64,000 nt of DNA from DATLLJ01 sp965229885 (GCA_965229885.1 CBDDJX010000003.1:2003379-2067378), one strand, 5' to 3'; positions 27,640-36,958 are shown, numbered from the stretch's first letter. The notes: generated from the sequence alone by a model not told the origin. Numbers and translations are program-made.

Positions 27640-29535
27640 CTAATTCGGTCTCGCGACGGTGACGGCGGCAAACCGCATCAGCGCGCCAAGGTTGCGAGGA
27701 TCCGACGATGTGGGGTCCTGAAGATGGGGCACGAATCCATCGGAAGAGAACGCCGAGAGCAGGTACGCGTAGCTCTGCAGGCCGCGCACGCCGCGAGCCG
27801 GCACGTCGAAGTTCACCGTCTTCCCCGGCACGATCGGCACGACGACGGACGCGGCGCCCATCGAGACGGTCAGCGTGGTCTGGATCGGCGACTCGGCGGT
27901 CACGACCAGATGATCCACCGGCTCTTCGGTGTGCACGATGATATCGGCTCGACGTCCGCCGGTCACCCACATCCCGGGCGGCTCGGGAGGGAACGCATTC
28001 TGGTCGAGAAAGTACAAGAGCATGAGCGGATCGTTTTGGTACGGGATGCGCGCCCGCAGCGGCGACGTCACCAGCATCACCGGCAGGTCGTTGGCCATGG
28101 TCAGTTCGACTGGCAGCCGGCGGGCCGCGCCTCGCTCGGTCATCAGATACGTGAACTTTGCAGCGACGAACGGATTGACGACCATGTGCGCCGTGAACAG
28201 CGCGCCGATCATCCACGCGAGCATCGGGGCGGCCATCGACGTCAGCGGCGGCGTGAGGAAGAACAGGACAGGATACAGGCTCAGGAAATAGCGATTCCCC
28301 GGCGGTCCTCCGCCTCCGTTCCAGGTATAGGGGGCAATCACGAGCAGGCCCAGGGTGGACGCGGCCAGGCCGAGGAATGCCAGCACCCGCCAGGGCCTCG
28401 TGCGTCCGCTGGAGGCCAGCCACAGGCACACGGCGGCGAAGCCGGGGAAGAAGTAGGGCACGAACCCGGAATGCCGGCCGATGAAGAAGTACTTGAGGTT
28501 GAGGCCGAAGCGATTCAGGAACTCGGACGGCTGAAGGATATTTTCCGTATCGGCATCGTTTGTCGCCGCGACCGTACCGCTCCGATCCCACGTCGCGCCA
28601 GGCGAGTCGAACGGGTAGCTACCGTAAAACGTCTTTCGATCGCCGCCCTGGTAGTTGAACTCGCCGGTGCCGAACGCGTTGACGCCCCACAGGCCGCCGG
28701 TCACCAGCACGAAGACGCAGGCCGTCATGAGGCCGGCCGAGAACCGTCGGCGCCACCAGAAGAGGAGCACGAGCGGAATGACGAGCGGCAGGTGGGTCGG
28801 CTTGGAAAATGTCGCGATGCCAAGGAGCGCCGCGGCCGCGATGTCGCTCGCGAACGAGCGGAGGAAGCGCCCTCCGGGCGGCGCGACTTCCTTGTAGAGC
28901 CAGAGAAAATACGCGAAAAAGACGACGGCGAAATTGAAGATGTCCGACGTCAGAAATACCACGTAGACAGGCACGACGGCCGCCATCACGAAAGCGAGCG
29001 TGAACGCCACCGCAGGCGTCGGCTTCGATGTCGCGGACAGAAACTGGTATCCGCAGACGATGACGCCGACGAGCAGCAACACGTGGAACACGAGAAAGCC
29101 GTTCAGGCCGGCCAGCCAGACGAATGGCGCCGCGAAAACCGGATAGATGAACGACTTCCCGAAGTAGAGTCGATCGCTTCGTCGGTCCGCTGTCCGGGTG
29201 ATGCCCAGAAAGGGCGGCGAGCCTTGGGATCGCAGCTGCCACCGCTTCCCGCGCTTGAGGAAGATGCCTTCGGGGCCGGCGCGATAGAGGCCCCAGAAGC
29301 GCTCGAGGTCCCGCCGCTCGTAGCGCAGGTCGTGATCGAATGCCGCGCTGAACGCCATCGCCACGTAGGTGGCCTCGTCGCCCTTCACCCCGTATCCGAG
29401 TCTGACGACGTCGACCGACATCGCGGCCGCCAGCATGACGACGAGCAGGATGACCACGGCCGCGGCCGGGCCCGATCGCGGCGGAGCCGATGCGCCAGAA
29501 ACCGCCAAGGCGGAAGAATCGGCGTTGGTCATCAC
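27640..29535 (-). CDS. GT-C-like multi-span membrane protein
   Basis: A 631-residue integral membrane protein. Near the N-terminus, after the first helix (about 25-42), is LGYGVKGDEATYVAMAFSAA. Its Asp-Glu pair in the first extracytoplasmic loop resembles the catalytic acidic pair of GT-C enzymes (PMT/ArnT/GT39-like). A second loop holds FYGSYPFDSPGATWDRSG. About ten further helices follow, then a C-terminal soluble domain of about 130 residues (PPEPPGMWVTGGRRADIIVH to VTVARPN). It may transfer sugars from polyprenyl-phosphate donors. Its start overlaps the following SGNH gene stop by four bases, so it is read after that gene. Confidence 0.7.
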   Translation of the reverse strand: MMTNADSSALAVSGASAPPRSGPAAAVVILLVVMLAAAMSVDVVRLGYGVKGDEATYVAMAFSAAFDHDLRYERRDLERFWGLYRAGPEGIFLKRGKRWQLRSQGSPPFLGITRTADRRSDRLYFGKSFIYPVFAAPFVWLAGLNGFLVFHVLLLVGVIVCGYQFLSATSKPTPAVAFTLAFVMAAVVPVYVVFLTSDIFNFAVVFFAYFLWLYKEVAPPGGRFLRSFASDIAAAALLGIATFSKPTHLPLVIPLVLLFWWRRRFSAGLMTACVFVLVTGGLWGVNAFGTGEFNYQGGDRKTFYGSYPFDSPGATWDRSGTVAATNDADTENILQPSEFLNRFGLNLKYFFIGRHSGFVPYFFPGFAAVCLWLASSGRTRPWRVLAFLGLAASTLGLLVIAPYTWNGGGGPPGNRYFLSLYPVLFFLTPPLTSMAAPMLAWMIGALFTAHMVVNPFVAAKFTYLMTERGAARRLPVELTMANDLPVMLVTSPLRARIPYQNDPLMLLYFLDQNAFPPEPPGMWVTGGRRADIIVHTEEPVDHLVVTAESPIQTTLTVSMGAASVVVPIVPGKTVNFDVPARGVRGLQSYAYLLSAFSSDGFVPHLQDPTSSDPRNLGALMRFAAVTVARPN

Positions 29536-30521
29536 GTCGGTACTTCGAGGGTCTTCATGATTGAGGTGAAGAAGACGTCCGCGATCTTGGCGTAGCCAGC
29601 GGCGGTCGGGTGGAGCCCGTCGGACCCGATGAAGGTACCGACATCGCCCTCGAGGGCCGCATAGACGTCAACGAGCGGCACGCCGTCTGCCGCCGCCAGC
29701 GCGCGAATTTGATCGTTGAAGCTTGGCACCTGACTCGCAGCGATACCGCGAGAGCCCGCCGGATTTATCGGCGGAACGGTCGCCAGATAGGGTTGAACGC
29801 CTCGACTCTTCGCATCGGCCAGCATCTGGCGCAGCCCCGCGATCGCCGCAAGTTGGACGGTGTCATTGCGGGCGGAGAGGTCAACGGAGCCTTCCATCAG
29901 TAGAAGCACGTCGTAATGTCCATCGCGCAGCACGCTGGAAAGGCGGCTCGGCGCCCCCCCCGTCACGAACTCGCCGGGCAGACCTTCGTTCGCCACGGTC
30001 GGCGATTGTTGAGTGTAGCGCGCGATGAGCGCCTGCTGCAGCGCGCCTGGATAGGTTTGAGACTGTTGGAGCTGGACGGCCGGGTGGATGGTCCCGGTCC
30101 GAAAGGCGCTGCTGCTCGCGGCCTGCGTACCGTCTTCTCCCCAGGTGAGGCTGTCGCCGAACGCCACGAACCGGGTGAGCGAGAGCGTAGGGGGCGGCGC
30201 GACGATCACGAGGAACTGGCACGAACTGGCCCGGTGGTCCGCGTCGATGGCCGTGCACGTCACGGTGGTGGACCCGATGGGAAAGGTGGAGCCGCTCTGG
30301 GGAGCGCACGTCGTGGTGACGGGCGGCGTGCCGCCGGTCGTGACTGCGACCCCGTAGGCCACCGACGTCGGAAGCCCGTCGAGCGATTGGATGGTTTGGG
30401 GAGATGGACACGAGATGGCCGGGGGGGAACCCGGGGAGGATTCCGGCGAGGTGGGGCCATTGCATGCGACGATCGAGAATGCGCACAGGCCGAATCCGAC
30501 CGCGCGCGCGCCGGCACGCAT
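29532..30521 (-). CDS. SGNH/GDSL-hydrolase lipoprotein with HYR-like domain
   Basis: A 329-residue lipoprotein. MRAGARAVGFGLCAFSIVAC ends in a lipobox Cys20, so it is probably anchored in the outer membrane. Residues ~35-115 form an HYR/Ig-like module (TTCAPQSGSTFPIGSTTVTC, DADHRASSCQFLVIV). The SGNH hydrolase domain follows, with block I FVAFGDSLTWGED, LLLMEGSVDLSARND in the block III region and block V DGLHPTAAGY carrying the Asp-His pair. The block III Asn normally found in GxND is replaced by Ser-Val-Asp, which may alter catalysis. ATG 30521 is chosen for the signal peptide. Likely role: deacetylation or trimming of a surface glycan. Confidence 0.8.
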   Translation of the reverse strand: MRAGARAVGFGLCAFSIVACNGPTSPESSPGSPPAISCPSPQTIQSLDGLPTSVAYGVAVTTGGTPPVTTTCAPQSGSTFPIGSTTVTCTAIDADHRASSCQFLVIVAPPPTLSLTRFVAFGDSLTWGEDGTQAASSSAFRTGTIHPAVQLQQSQTYPGALQQALIARYTQQSPTVANEGLPGEFVTGGAPSRLSSVLRDGHYDVLLLMEGSVDLSARNDTVQLAAIAGLRQMLADAKSRGVQPYLATVPPINPAGSRGIAASQVPSFNDQIRALAAADGVPLVDVYAALEGDVGTFIGSDGLHPTAAGYAKIADVFFTSIMKTLEVPT

Positions 30522-30621
30522 CTGTGAGCAGGGCTTGCGGAACAAACATGCCCAGTGTACATGGCATGCTGGCTCGGACGGGCGCCAGGTCGCCGCGCGC
30601 CAGTCGACGAAGGGATCGTGG

Positions 30622-30627
30622 CATAAT
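30622..30627 (+). promoter_or_regulatory. Putative -10 box of the polysaccharide operon
   Basis: CATAAT (in GTGGCATAATACGG) sits in the divergent gap between the SGNH lipoprotein and the GT2 gene, 42 bases before the GT2 ATG. The -35 region is poor, so this is only a candidate. Confidence 0.2.
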
Positions 30628-30668
30628 ACGGTTCCCCGCATTCATTCTCGGTGGCTCTTCGCGTCCGT

Positions 30669-31721
30669 ATGAACAATAGTTTTCCGACAGACGTTGGCGT
30701 CGCCATCGTCTCCCACAATAACCGTGACACGTTGATATTGACATTGGCCTCGCTCGACGTGGCCGAGTGCCCGCACGAACGGATTCTGGTGGTCGACGTG
30801 GCGAGTACCGATGGTACGGCGGACTGGCTGCGCCAGACGTACCCGGCGGTCCGCGTGACCACGCTCGAGCACAATGACGGTCCGAGTCCGGGCCGCAATG
30901 CGGGCATTCGGCTCACCGGTCAGCCCTACGTGTTCCTGATGGACGCCGACGTGCAAGTGCAGCCTCGAACGATCCAGCGTCTGCGTGCGGCCATGGCCGC
31001 CGATTCCGCCATCAAGATTGGCAGCCCTGTCGTCGTGCACGCCGGCGCGCCAGACACGATCCAGTACGCCGGCGGCCGCCTGCATTACATCTGCGAAGCC
31101 GTCAACCCGTGGCTCGATCGTCCGCTCGCCGAGCGGGGGCCGGTCCCGCTCGACGTGAACGTCGCGCCGACCTGCGGCTTGCTTCTCGATCGTCAGGCGG
31201 CGCTCGATGTGGGTCTATTCGACGAGCGGTACTTCATCGGGAAGGAAGATGGCGATTTCACCCATCGCATTCGGCTCGCAGGCTACCGGATCCTCGAGCT
31301 CCCCGATGCCCTCGTGCTGCACCAGAGTCGTCCGCGCGGAAGCTGGCTCTTCTATTACCAGATCCGAAACCGCTGGCACTTCATGTTGAAGAACTACGAG
31401 TGGCGGACGCTCCTCCTGATTCTCCCCTGTCTGGCGATTCACGAACCGCTGCAACTGGTGGTGTTGCACGCGGCGGGCCACGGCCGCACGTACTGGAAGG
31501 CCGTGTGGGGCCTCATCGCCATGCTCCCTGCCCTCGGGCGAGACCGCGCGCTGATGCATCGAATCCGCCGCGTGCGGGATCCCGATCTGCTCTGCAGCGA
31601 CCAGCTGATCGTCCGGGAGGATCTGGCACGAAACCCGTTGGTTCGCCTTGGAAAGGGCGCGTACGAATCGTTTCTGAGTGGGTACTGGAGGCTCCTGAAA
31701 GGCACGGTCCTCGCGGCATGA
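30669..31721 (+). CDS. GT2-family glycosyltransferase
   Basis: A ~350-residue GT-A glycosyltransferase. The N-terminus has VGVAIVSHNNRDTLILTLAS and RILVVDVASTDGTADWLR. The divalent-metal DxD equivalent is VFLMDADVQVQPRTI, and the acceptor region has RYFIGKEDGDFTHRIRLAGY (ED motif). The C-terminal region includes membrane-associated helices around LLILPCLAIHEPLQLVVLHA. It resembles rhamnosyltransferases. ATG 30669 is preferred; a GTG at 30651 is in frame, and neither has a clear ribosome binding site. First gene of the coupled plus-strand operon; its TGA overlaps the next ATG. Confidence 0.87.
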   Translation: MNNSFPTDVGVAIVSHNNRDTLILTLASLDVAECPHERILVVDVASTDGTADWLRQTYPAVRVTTLEHNDGPSPGRNAGIRLTGQPYVFLMDADVQVQPRTIQRLRAAMAADSAIKIGSPVVVHAGAPDTIQYAGGRLHYICEAVNPWLDRPLAERGPVPLDVNVAPTCGLLLDRQAALDVGLFDERYFIGKEDGDFTHRIRLAGYRILELPDALVLHQSRPRGSWLFYYQIRNRWHFMLKNYEWRTLLLILPCLAIHEPLQLVVLHAAGHGRTYWKAVWGLIAMLPALGRDRALMHRIRRVRDPDLLCSDQLIVREDLARNPLVRLGKGAYESFLSGYWRLLKGTVLAA

Positions 31722-33643
31722 GTGAGCGTGGCGAGACGCCTCGTGCCTCCTTGCTCGTCAACAGCGGGTACGCCACGATTACGGCCGGCAGCGCGGCGCT
31801 GCTGCTGGTTCTGCTCATCGCCGCGGCTCGGCTGCTGAATGCGGCCGACTACGGCCGCTTTGCGTACGCGCTCGCGCTGGCGACCATCGTCGAGACCGTC
31901 ATGGATATCGGCCTGGGACACGTCACGGTGCGGGCCATCGCCCGCGACAGGTCGTCCGCTCGTCGGGTGTTCCGCGACGTGCTCGGGCTGAAGTGCGTGT
32001 GGGTGGCTGTCGGCCTGGTCCTGATGCTCGTGACCGCCCCGCTATTGCGGACCGACCCTGCGGTGATTCAAGCCTGCTACCTGCTGGGCTTTTCTTCGGC
32101 GATCCGCTCGTACCTCCTCACGATTCGCGGGGTGCTGCAAGGCATCGACCGGTTCGACATCGAGGCCGCGACCGTGGTGGCCGATCGCGTGGTGCTCCTC
32201 GTCGTCGGGACCGTCGTGATGGCCCTGGGCTACGGACTGCTTGGCCTGGCCCTGGCCTTCGTCGGCGCCAGGCTGGTCATGCTGCTCGCCGTGATGGCGA
32301 TGATGTCGCGCGTGGTCGGAGTCCCCTTGCCCTCGTTCAACCGGTCGGCGTGGCGAGAACTCCAGGCCGGAGCCCTGCCGCTCGGGCTCTTCGTCGTGGC
32401 CTTCAACCTGTGCACGTACATCGACACCATCATGCTGGGCGTGATGAGGAGCAACGAAGAAACCGGCCTGTACGCCGCTGCGTACCGCGTCTACGAGGGC
32501 CTGACGTACGTACCCTCGATTCTGGGTGCTGTCCTGACGCCGCGTCTGTCCTATCTCTTTGTCCAGGATCAGGTCGCGCTTCGCCGGATGCTGCTCCGCG
32601 CGCTCGGCGCGTCGGCGGGGCTCGGGATCGTGCTGGGAGGCGTGGCCGTGTGGGCCGCGGGCCCGGTGGTCGCGCTCCTCTTTGGCCCCGCGTACGCGCC
32701 CGCAGTTGCCCCATTGCGGATTCTGGCCGGGGGCGCCGTGTTCGTCTTCTGCACCTGGATTTTGCACGCGGCTGCGATTGCCACCAATCTGGACCGGCGC
32801 CTGCTCGGGGTGACCGTCATCAGTCTGGGCAGCAACGTCGGTTTGAATCTCCTGTTCATCCCGCGGTGGGGCATCCAGGGCTCCGCATGGGCGACGGTCG
32901 CGTCAGAAGCCCTGACGGTCATCGTGCTGCTCGTGCAGATTCTCAAAGTGGTGCGACTCGGGAAGCCGGAGGCGCCGCCGGCCAGCCACGGACCGCGTGA
33001 GTTCGGCAACACACAGGCGAACATCCAGTTCCTCGAGCGAAGTCGGGCGCTGGCGAACGACCCCGAGATCCTCGAAATCGGCGCGGGCACCGGCACGATG
33101 CTCAATTTTCTGCGGAGCCAGGGGCACCGCGTCCACGGCGTCGACGTCAATGCTGAACTGGTCGCGGAGGCCAGACACTGGTACGGCGACCTCCCCCTTC
33201 AGCTCACAAGGAATGTCGAACTACCCTTTCCGGATTCCTCATTCGACCTCGTCCTGAGCTTTGACGTCTTCGAGCACATCCATGCGTCAGATGCGCATCT
33301 CGAGGAAGTGCGTCGGGTGCTTCGGCCGAACGGGTCCTACTTGATCCAGACGCCGAACAAATGGACCAACGTGGTGTTCGAGACCATCCGCTGGCGCAGC
33401 TTTACGAAGTTCAGAGAAGATCACTGCTCGCTGCACACCCTCGGACAGCTGGAGGCGCGGCTATCGCAGCACGGCTTCGACGTGCGTGCCTTCGACGTGC
33501 CGGTGGTCAATGAGTTCTTTCGGCAAAAAGTCCGCCGCTATCTCGGGGGGCTGGGCCTGGCGACGCTGGCTGTGGTCAATCCGGATCGGCTGCCGCTCGC
33601 ATTCCGCACGAATCTGTACGTGCAGGCCGTGAAGAGGCGCTAG
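31718..33643 (+). CDS. Wzx-type flippase fused to a SAM methyltransferase
   Basis: A 641-residue two-part protein. Residues 1-~415 form a MATE/PST-type oligosaccharide flippase with about 12-14 helices (NSGYATITAGSAALLLVLLI, LCTYIDTIMLGVMRSNEETG, IPRWGIQGSAWATVASEALT). After a short linker (GKPEAPPASHGPREFG), residues ~428-641 form a class I methyltransferase: PEILEIGAGTGTMLNFLRSQ, HRVHGVDVNAELVAEA, FDLVLSFDVFEHIHASDAHL and VRRVLRPNGSYLIQTPNKWT. The reading frame is continuous with no stop or shift. ATG 31718 overlaps the GT2 stop (ATGA), and the frame before it is a shadow. The protein would flip a lipid-linked glycan and methylate it, perhaps as chain cap; that link is inference. Confidence 0.85.
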   Translation: MSERGETPRASLLVNSGYATITAGSAALLLVLLIAAARLLNAADYGRFAYALALATIVETVMDIGLGHVTVRAIARDRSSARRVFRDVLGLKCVWVAVGLVLMLVTAPLLRTDPAVIQACYLLGFSSAIRSYLLTIRGVLQGIDRFDIEAATVVADRVVLLVVGTVVMALGYGLLGLALAFVGARLVMLLAVMAMMSRVVGVPLPSFNRSAWRELQAGALPLGLFVVAFNLCTYIDTIMLGVMRSNEETGLYAAAYRVYEGLTYVPSILGAVLTPRLSYLFVQDQVALRRMLLRALGASAGLGIVLGGVAVWAAGPVVALLFGPAYAPAVAPLRILAGGAVFVFCTWILHAAAIATNLDRRLLGVTVISLGSNVGLNLLFIPRWGIQGSAWATVASEALTVIVLLVQILKVVRLGKPEAPPASHGPREFGNTQANIQFLERSRALANDPEILEIGAGTGTMLNFLRSQGHRVHGVDVNAELVAEARHWYGDLPLQLTRNVELPFPDSSFDLVLSFDVFEHIHASDAHLEEVRRVLRPNGSYLIQTPNKWTNVVFETIRWRSFTKFREDHCSLHTLGQLEARLSQHGFDVRAFDVPVVNEFFRQKVRRYLGGLGLATLAVVNPDRLPLAFRTNLYVQAVKRR

Positions 33644-34800
33644 TGGCCGACATGTACCACGGGTCGCGGCGAGTGCCGTTCGCGGAGCGTGGCGGCACGG
33701 TGCGGGGCGTGCTGGACCTGCTGACGGGCCGCTATCCGACATTTCTTTTTGGCGGATCCCTCGGCCGCCTCTTGCCGGTTTTCCATCTGCACGAGGTGAC
33801 GCCGGAGTACCTCGAGCCCCGGCTGCGCCACCTGGCCGACAATGGTTATCGCACCGTGACGAGTGATGAACTGGCGCAATATGTCCGGCGAGGGCCGGCC
33901 CCAGGCCCCCGCCGAGTGGCGCTGACCTTCGATGATGCGCGCGCCTCGCTGTGGACGGTTGCGGCTCCCTTGTTGCGCAAATATGGCCTCAAGGCCATCG
34001 CCTTTGCGATTCCCGCCCGCATCACCGACGCGAAGGGGCCGCGGCCGACCGTCGACAACGGCACCGCCAACCCGAGTGCTGCGGACGAATCCGACGTCCC
34101 GTTTGTGACGTGGCCCGAACTCCAGGCCCTTCACGCATCCGGCACGATTGACGTGCAATCCCACACGCTGACCCACGCGTCGATCTTCTGCTCGGACCGG
34201 CCGGTGGGATTCGTCACGCCGGCGTTTGCGCGCGAGCACGTGCTGAGCCGGCCCCTGTTGTCGATGTTGTCGACGTCGTCGACGGACGGGGGTCCGCGCT
34301 TTCTCGCACCGTCAGCTCTCGGGGCTCCCCTCTACGTGCGGCGCTCGCGGATGTCCGACGGACGACGGTTCCTGGTGGACCCGGACGTGATCGAGCGCGC
34401 GCAGGCGTACGTGGCGGCGCACGCCGGCGCCGCCTTCTTCGATCGCCCCGATTGGCGAGTCGAACTCGAGCGAGTCCTGCCAGAGCGTCAAGGCGAATTC
34501 GAGTCGACGGCGCAACAGGCCAAAGCGATCGACGACGAACTCGAGCGAAGCCGCGCCGAACTGGGCGCACGGCTTGGGACCAGTGCGGTCAGGCATATCG
34601 CCCTGCCCTGGGGTATCGCTGGCGTCATCGCCAGGGGCGCCGTGCGGCGCGCCGGGTACGACACCGCGTTTCTCGAGGACATGTTCGGGCGCCAAGGTGC
34701 CCGGCCCGGCGACGATCCGAGACGGCTCATGCGTTTGAATGGAAAGTTCCTTCTCTGCCTCCCGGGGCGACAGCGGCGGTATTTTTTTTCGGAGGTGTGA
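33643..34800 (+). CDS. Polysaccharide deacetylase-family protein
   Basis: A 385-residue NodB-fold protein. The first motif is ALTFDDARASLWTVAAPLLR near residue 92-111, where the second Asp is the metal ligand. The His-box is DVQSHTLTHASIF near 170. A large insertion (FVTPAFAREHVLSRPLLSML and ERVLPERQGEFESTAQQAKA) separates this from the C-terminal IALPWGIAGVIARGAVRRAG. The enzyme probably removes acetyl groups from amino sugars or modifies a polysaccharide. No signal peptide is seen, so it may act in the cytoplasm. The GTG start shares one base with the previous stop (TAGTG). Confidence 0.82.
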   Translation: MADMYHGSRRVPFAERGGTVRGVLDLLTGRYPTFLFGGSLGRLLPVFHLHEVTPEYLEPRLRHLADNGYRTVTSDELAQYVRRGPAPGPRRVALTFDDARASLWTVAAPLLRKYGLKAIAFAIPARITDAKGPRPTVDNGTANPSAADESDVPFVTWPELQALHASGTIDVQSHTLTHASIFCSDRPVGFVTPAFAREHVLSRPLLSMLSTSSTDGGPRFLAPSALGAPLYVRRSRMSDGRRFLVDPDVIERAQAYVAAHAGAAFFDRPDWRVELERVLPERQGEFESTAQQAKAIDDELERSRAELGARLGTSAVRHIALPWGIAGVIARGAVRRAGYDTAFLEDMFGRQGARPGDDPRRLMRLNGKFLLCLPGRQRRYFFSEV

Positions 34801-36050
34801 GCGCCTCACTGCCCCACGATCATCTGATGAGCATTGTCCGCATTCTGCTGCTGTCAGCCTACTATCACCCGATCATCGGAGGCTCGGAGACCAACGCGCG
34901 CCAGCTCGCGACCTATCTGCGGCACAGGAACTTCGGCGTGATGGTCCTGACCAAGCGCGTGGGACGTGAGGCGCCGCGTCATGAGGTGATCGACGGCGTG
35001 ACCATCATGCGGGTGGCTCCGAGCGGCCCTCGATCGAGCGTGCAGAAGTGGCTGATGCTGCCGAGTGTGTTCTGGACGATGATTCGGCGCCGCGGTGAGT
35101 TTGACCTCGTCTTCTCGCCGGATTACCGTGGGGTCGGAGTAGCCGGCATCCTGGCGGCCCGTCTGCTCGGTTGCCCGTCGGTGATGGGAACGGCGGCGCT
35201 GGGCGTTCTCTCCGCCGCGAACCTGGATCCGCTGCTCAAGCGCCTGCACGTCGGCACCTCAGGGTGGCTGGCGCGCATCCTCCGCTGGCCGCTTCGACGA
35301 ATCTACGCGATGGCCGACGCCTACCCGGCCATCACCCGGGCAATCGAGCGCGAGGCGCTCGATTGCGGTATTCCTGCTGAGCGCGTCCACTACCTGCCCA
35401 ACAGCGTGGACGTGCAGCGCTTTCGACCGCCGGAGTCTGCCGAGCGCGCGCAGCTCAGGGAAGAATGGGGTTGGCCAACCGACCGCGTGATCTGCCTGTT
35501 CCTCGCGAGGCTGAGCCTCGAGAAGGGGCTGATGGACCTGCTGTCCGCATGGCGGGGTCTGGCCGACGAAACGGCCCTGCTGTGCGTGGCGGGCCCCGAC
35601 ATGGAGGGACATTCGTTCAACGTCGGCCCCGCCGCGCGCGCGTTCGTGGACGAGCACAAGATGCAGGGGCGTGTCAGATTCTTGGGCGCAACGGGCGAGC
35701 CCGAACGGCTGCTCCGCGCGGCCGACCTGCTGGTGCAGCCGTCGCACTGGGAGGCGGCCCCCTTCGGCGTCATCGAAGCGATGGCGAGCGGGTTGCCTGT
35801 GGTGGCGACCCGCGTGGGTGGGATGGTCGAGTACCTGACAGACGGCGGCAACGCGCTGATGTGCGAGCCGCGCGATCCCGAGGGACTGGCCCGTCAGTTG
35901 CGGCGAATGATCGGCAATGCTGGGCTTCGACGCCGATTGGGGGATGCCGGCCACGCGACGGCCGTCCGCGACTTTGACCAGGCCGTCGTGTGTGCCCGCT
36001 ACGCGGACCTCTTCGCCAGCCTGGCCCGGAAGCGGGCCGCGCGGTCGTGA
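34797..36050 (+). CDS. GT4-type glycosyltransferase
   Basis: A 417-residue GT-B enzyme (407 if started at ATG 34827). The donor domain begins VRILLLSAYYHPIIGGSETN, a typical GT4 start. The C-terminal domain has VICLFLARLSLEKGLMDLLS, RVRFLGATGEPERLLRAADL and the signature SHWEAAPFGVIEAMASGLPV (EX7E). I choose GTG 34797 because its GTGA overlaps the previous stop like other junctions of this operon. However, GGAGG ends only one base upstream, too close for a normal start; ATG 34827 lacks a ribosome binding site. It likely adds one sugar to the repeat unit. Confidence 0.87.
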   Translation: MSASLPHDHLMSIVRILLLSAYYHPIIGGSETNARQLATYLRHRNFGVMVLTKRVGREAPRHEVIDGVTIMRVAPSGPRSSVQKWLMLPSVFWTMIRRRGEFDLVFSPDYRGVGVAGILAARLLGCPSVMGTAALGVLSAANLDPLLKRLHVGTSGWLARILRWPLRRIYAMADAYPAITRAIEREALDCGIPAERVHYLPNSVDVQRFRPPESAERAQLREEWGWPTDRVICLFLARLSLEKGLMDLLSAWRGLADETALLCVAGPDMEGHSFNVGPAARAFVDEHKMQGRVRFLGATGEPERLLRAADLLVQPSHWEAAPFGVIEAMASGLPVVATRVGGMVEYLTDGGNALMCEPRDPEGLARQLRRMIGNAGLRRRLGDAGHATAVRDFDQAVVCARYADLFASLARKRAARS

Positions 36051-36958
36051 CAGTCCACCCTCCGGACCACCCTCGGAGCCTCAGTCGCGTCAGCCGCCTC
36101 AGGGAGCTCCTGTTTCCCCAGGTGCCGCTCGCCAGCGCGCTGGACGCGGCTGCGCAACCGGACCTCGCCGAGCTCAACCGTTCGCTGGCGGCATTCTACA
36201 ACAGCCCGGTGGCCACGCAGTACTTCCGAACGGCCGAGACCATCAATGCCGAATGGTCTCCGCAGTTTGCCCCTCACCTCCACCTGCGATCCGCCATTCC
36301 AGTCGGAAGCTCGGTCCTCGACCTGGGATGTGGCTCGGCCCACCCGTGCCGACACCTGCGCGAGCGCCTGGGTCACTATACCGGCGTCGATTGGTCGGAA
36401 GCGCAGATTGCCGCCAATCGCGATCGATGGCCCGAGCACGCGTTCATCGCGGCGTCGCTTTACGACGTGCCGCTGCCCTCTGCGTCGGCCGATGTCGTGA
36501 TGAGCCTCTACGTCATCGAGCATTGCGTGTGGCCTCATCGGTTGCTGGATGAAATGCTGCGGCTGGCCCGCCCGGGCGGTTTGATCGCGATCCTGACGCC
36601 ACCCTTTCGACACAAGTCGTATCTGAAGTCGTTCGACTACGGACTTTCCGCCCGGTCCTTCGCCAACAAGCTTCGGTCGGTAAGCGTCCTGGATGTCCTG
36701 TGGCATGTGTATCACCACCGCGTGTGGTACCCACTCTACCTGCGGCGTCATCATCCTCGCCGTGCCGAAGGGAGTCGATTTCTCATTCATTGCCGTCCAG
36801 TGGCGCTCACCTCCGCCGAGTGGTTTCCGGACGCCGACGCGGTCTACATCTCCGATACCCTCGAAGTGATCGACTACCTGCGAGAGCGTGGCGCGGAGCC
36901 GATCGTCCACTGGCCTCAGTGGGGCTACGTGCTCGCGCGAAAGGCAGTCGGCGAATGA
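36047..36958 (+). CDS. Class I SAM-dependent methyltransferase
   Basis: A 303-residue methyltransferase. A helical N-terminal part (SRVSRLRELLFPQVPLASAL, LNRSLAAFYNSPVATQYFRT) precedes motif I SVLDLGCGSAHPCRHLRERL, GVDWSEAQIAANRDRWPEHA and the post-motif SLYVIEHCVWPHRLLDEMLR. A C-terminal region of about 100 residues (FDYGLSARSFANKLRSVSVL, HVYHHRVWYPLYLRRHHPRR) is not typical of small UbiE-like enzymes and may contact a glycan or membrane. GTG 36047 overlaps the previous stop by four bases. Confidence 0.82.
   Translation: MTVHPPDHPRSLSRVSRLRELLFPQVPLASALDAAAQPDLAELNRSLAAFYNSPVATQYFRTAETINAEWSPQFAPHLHLRSAIPVGSSVLDLGCGSAHPCRHLRERLGHYTGVDWSEAQIAANRDRWPEHAFIAASLYDVPLPSASADVVMSLYVIEHCVWPHRLLDEMLRLARPGGLIAILTPPFRHKSYLKSFDYGLSARSFANKLRSVSVLDVLWHVYHHRVWYPLYLRRHHPRRAEGSRFLIHCRPVALTSAEWFPDADAVYISDTLEVIDYLRERGAEPIVHWPQWGYVLARKAVGE

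Noticed and set aside
27583..29595. 670-codon plus-strand frame antisense to the GT-C-like gene
   Set aside because: Extremely Arg/Glu/His-rich low-complexity translation, as expected for the antisense of a hydrophobic membrane protein.
31109..31717. Apparent 203-residue N-terminal extension of the flippase fusion
   Set aside because: It overlaps the GT2 gene completely and is Arg/Ser/Pro-rich; the ATGA overlap at 31718 is the natural start.
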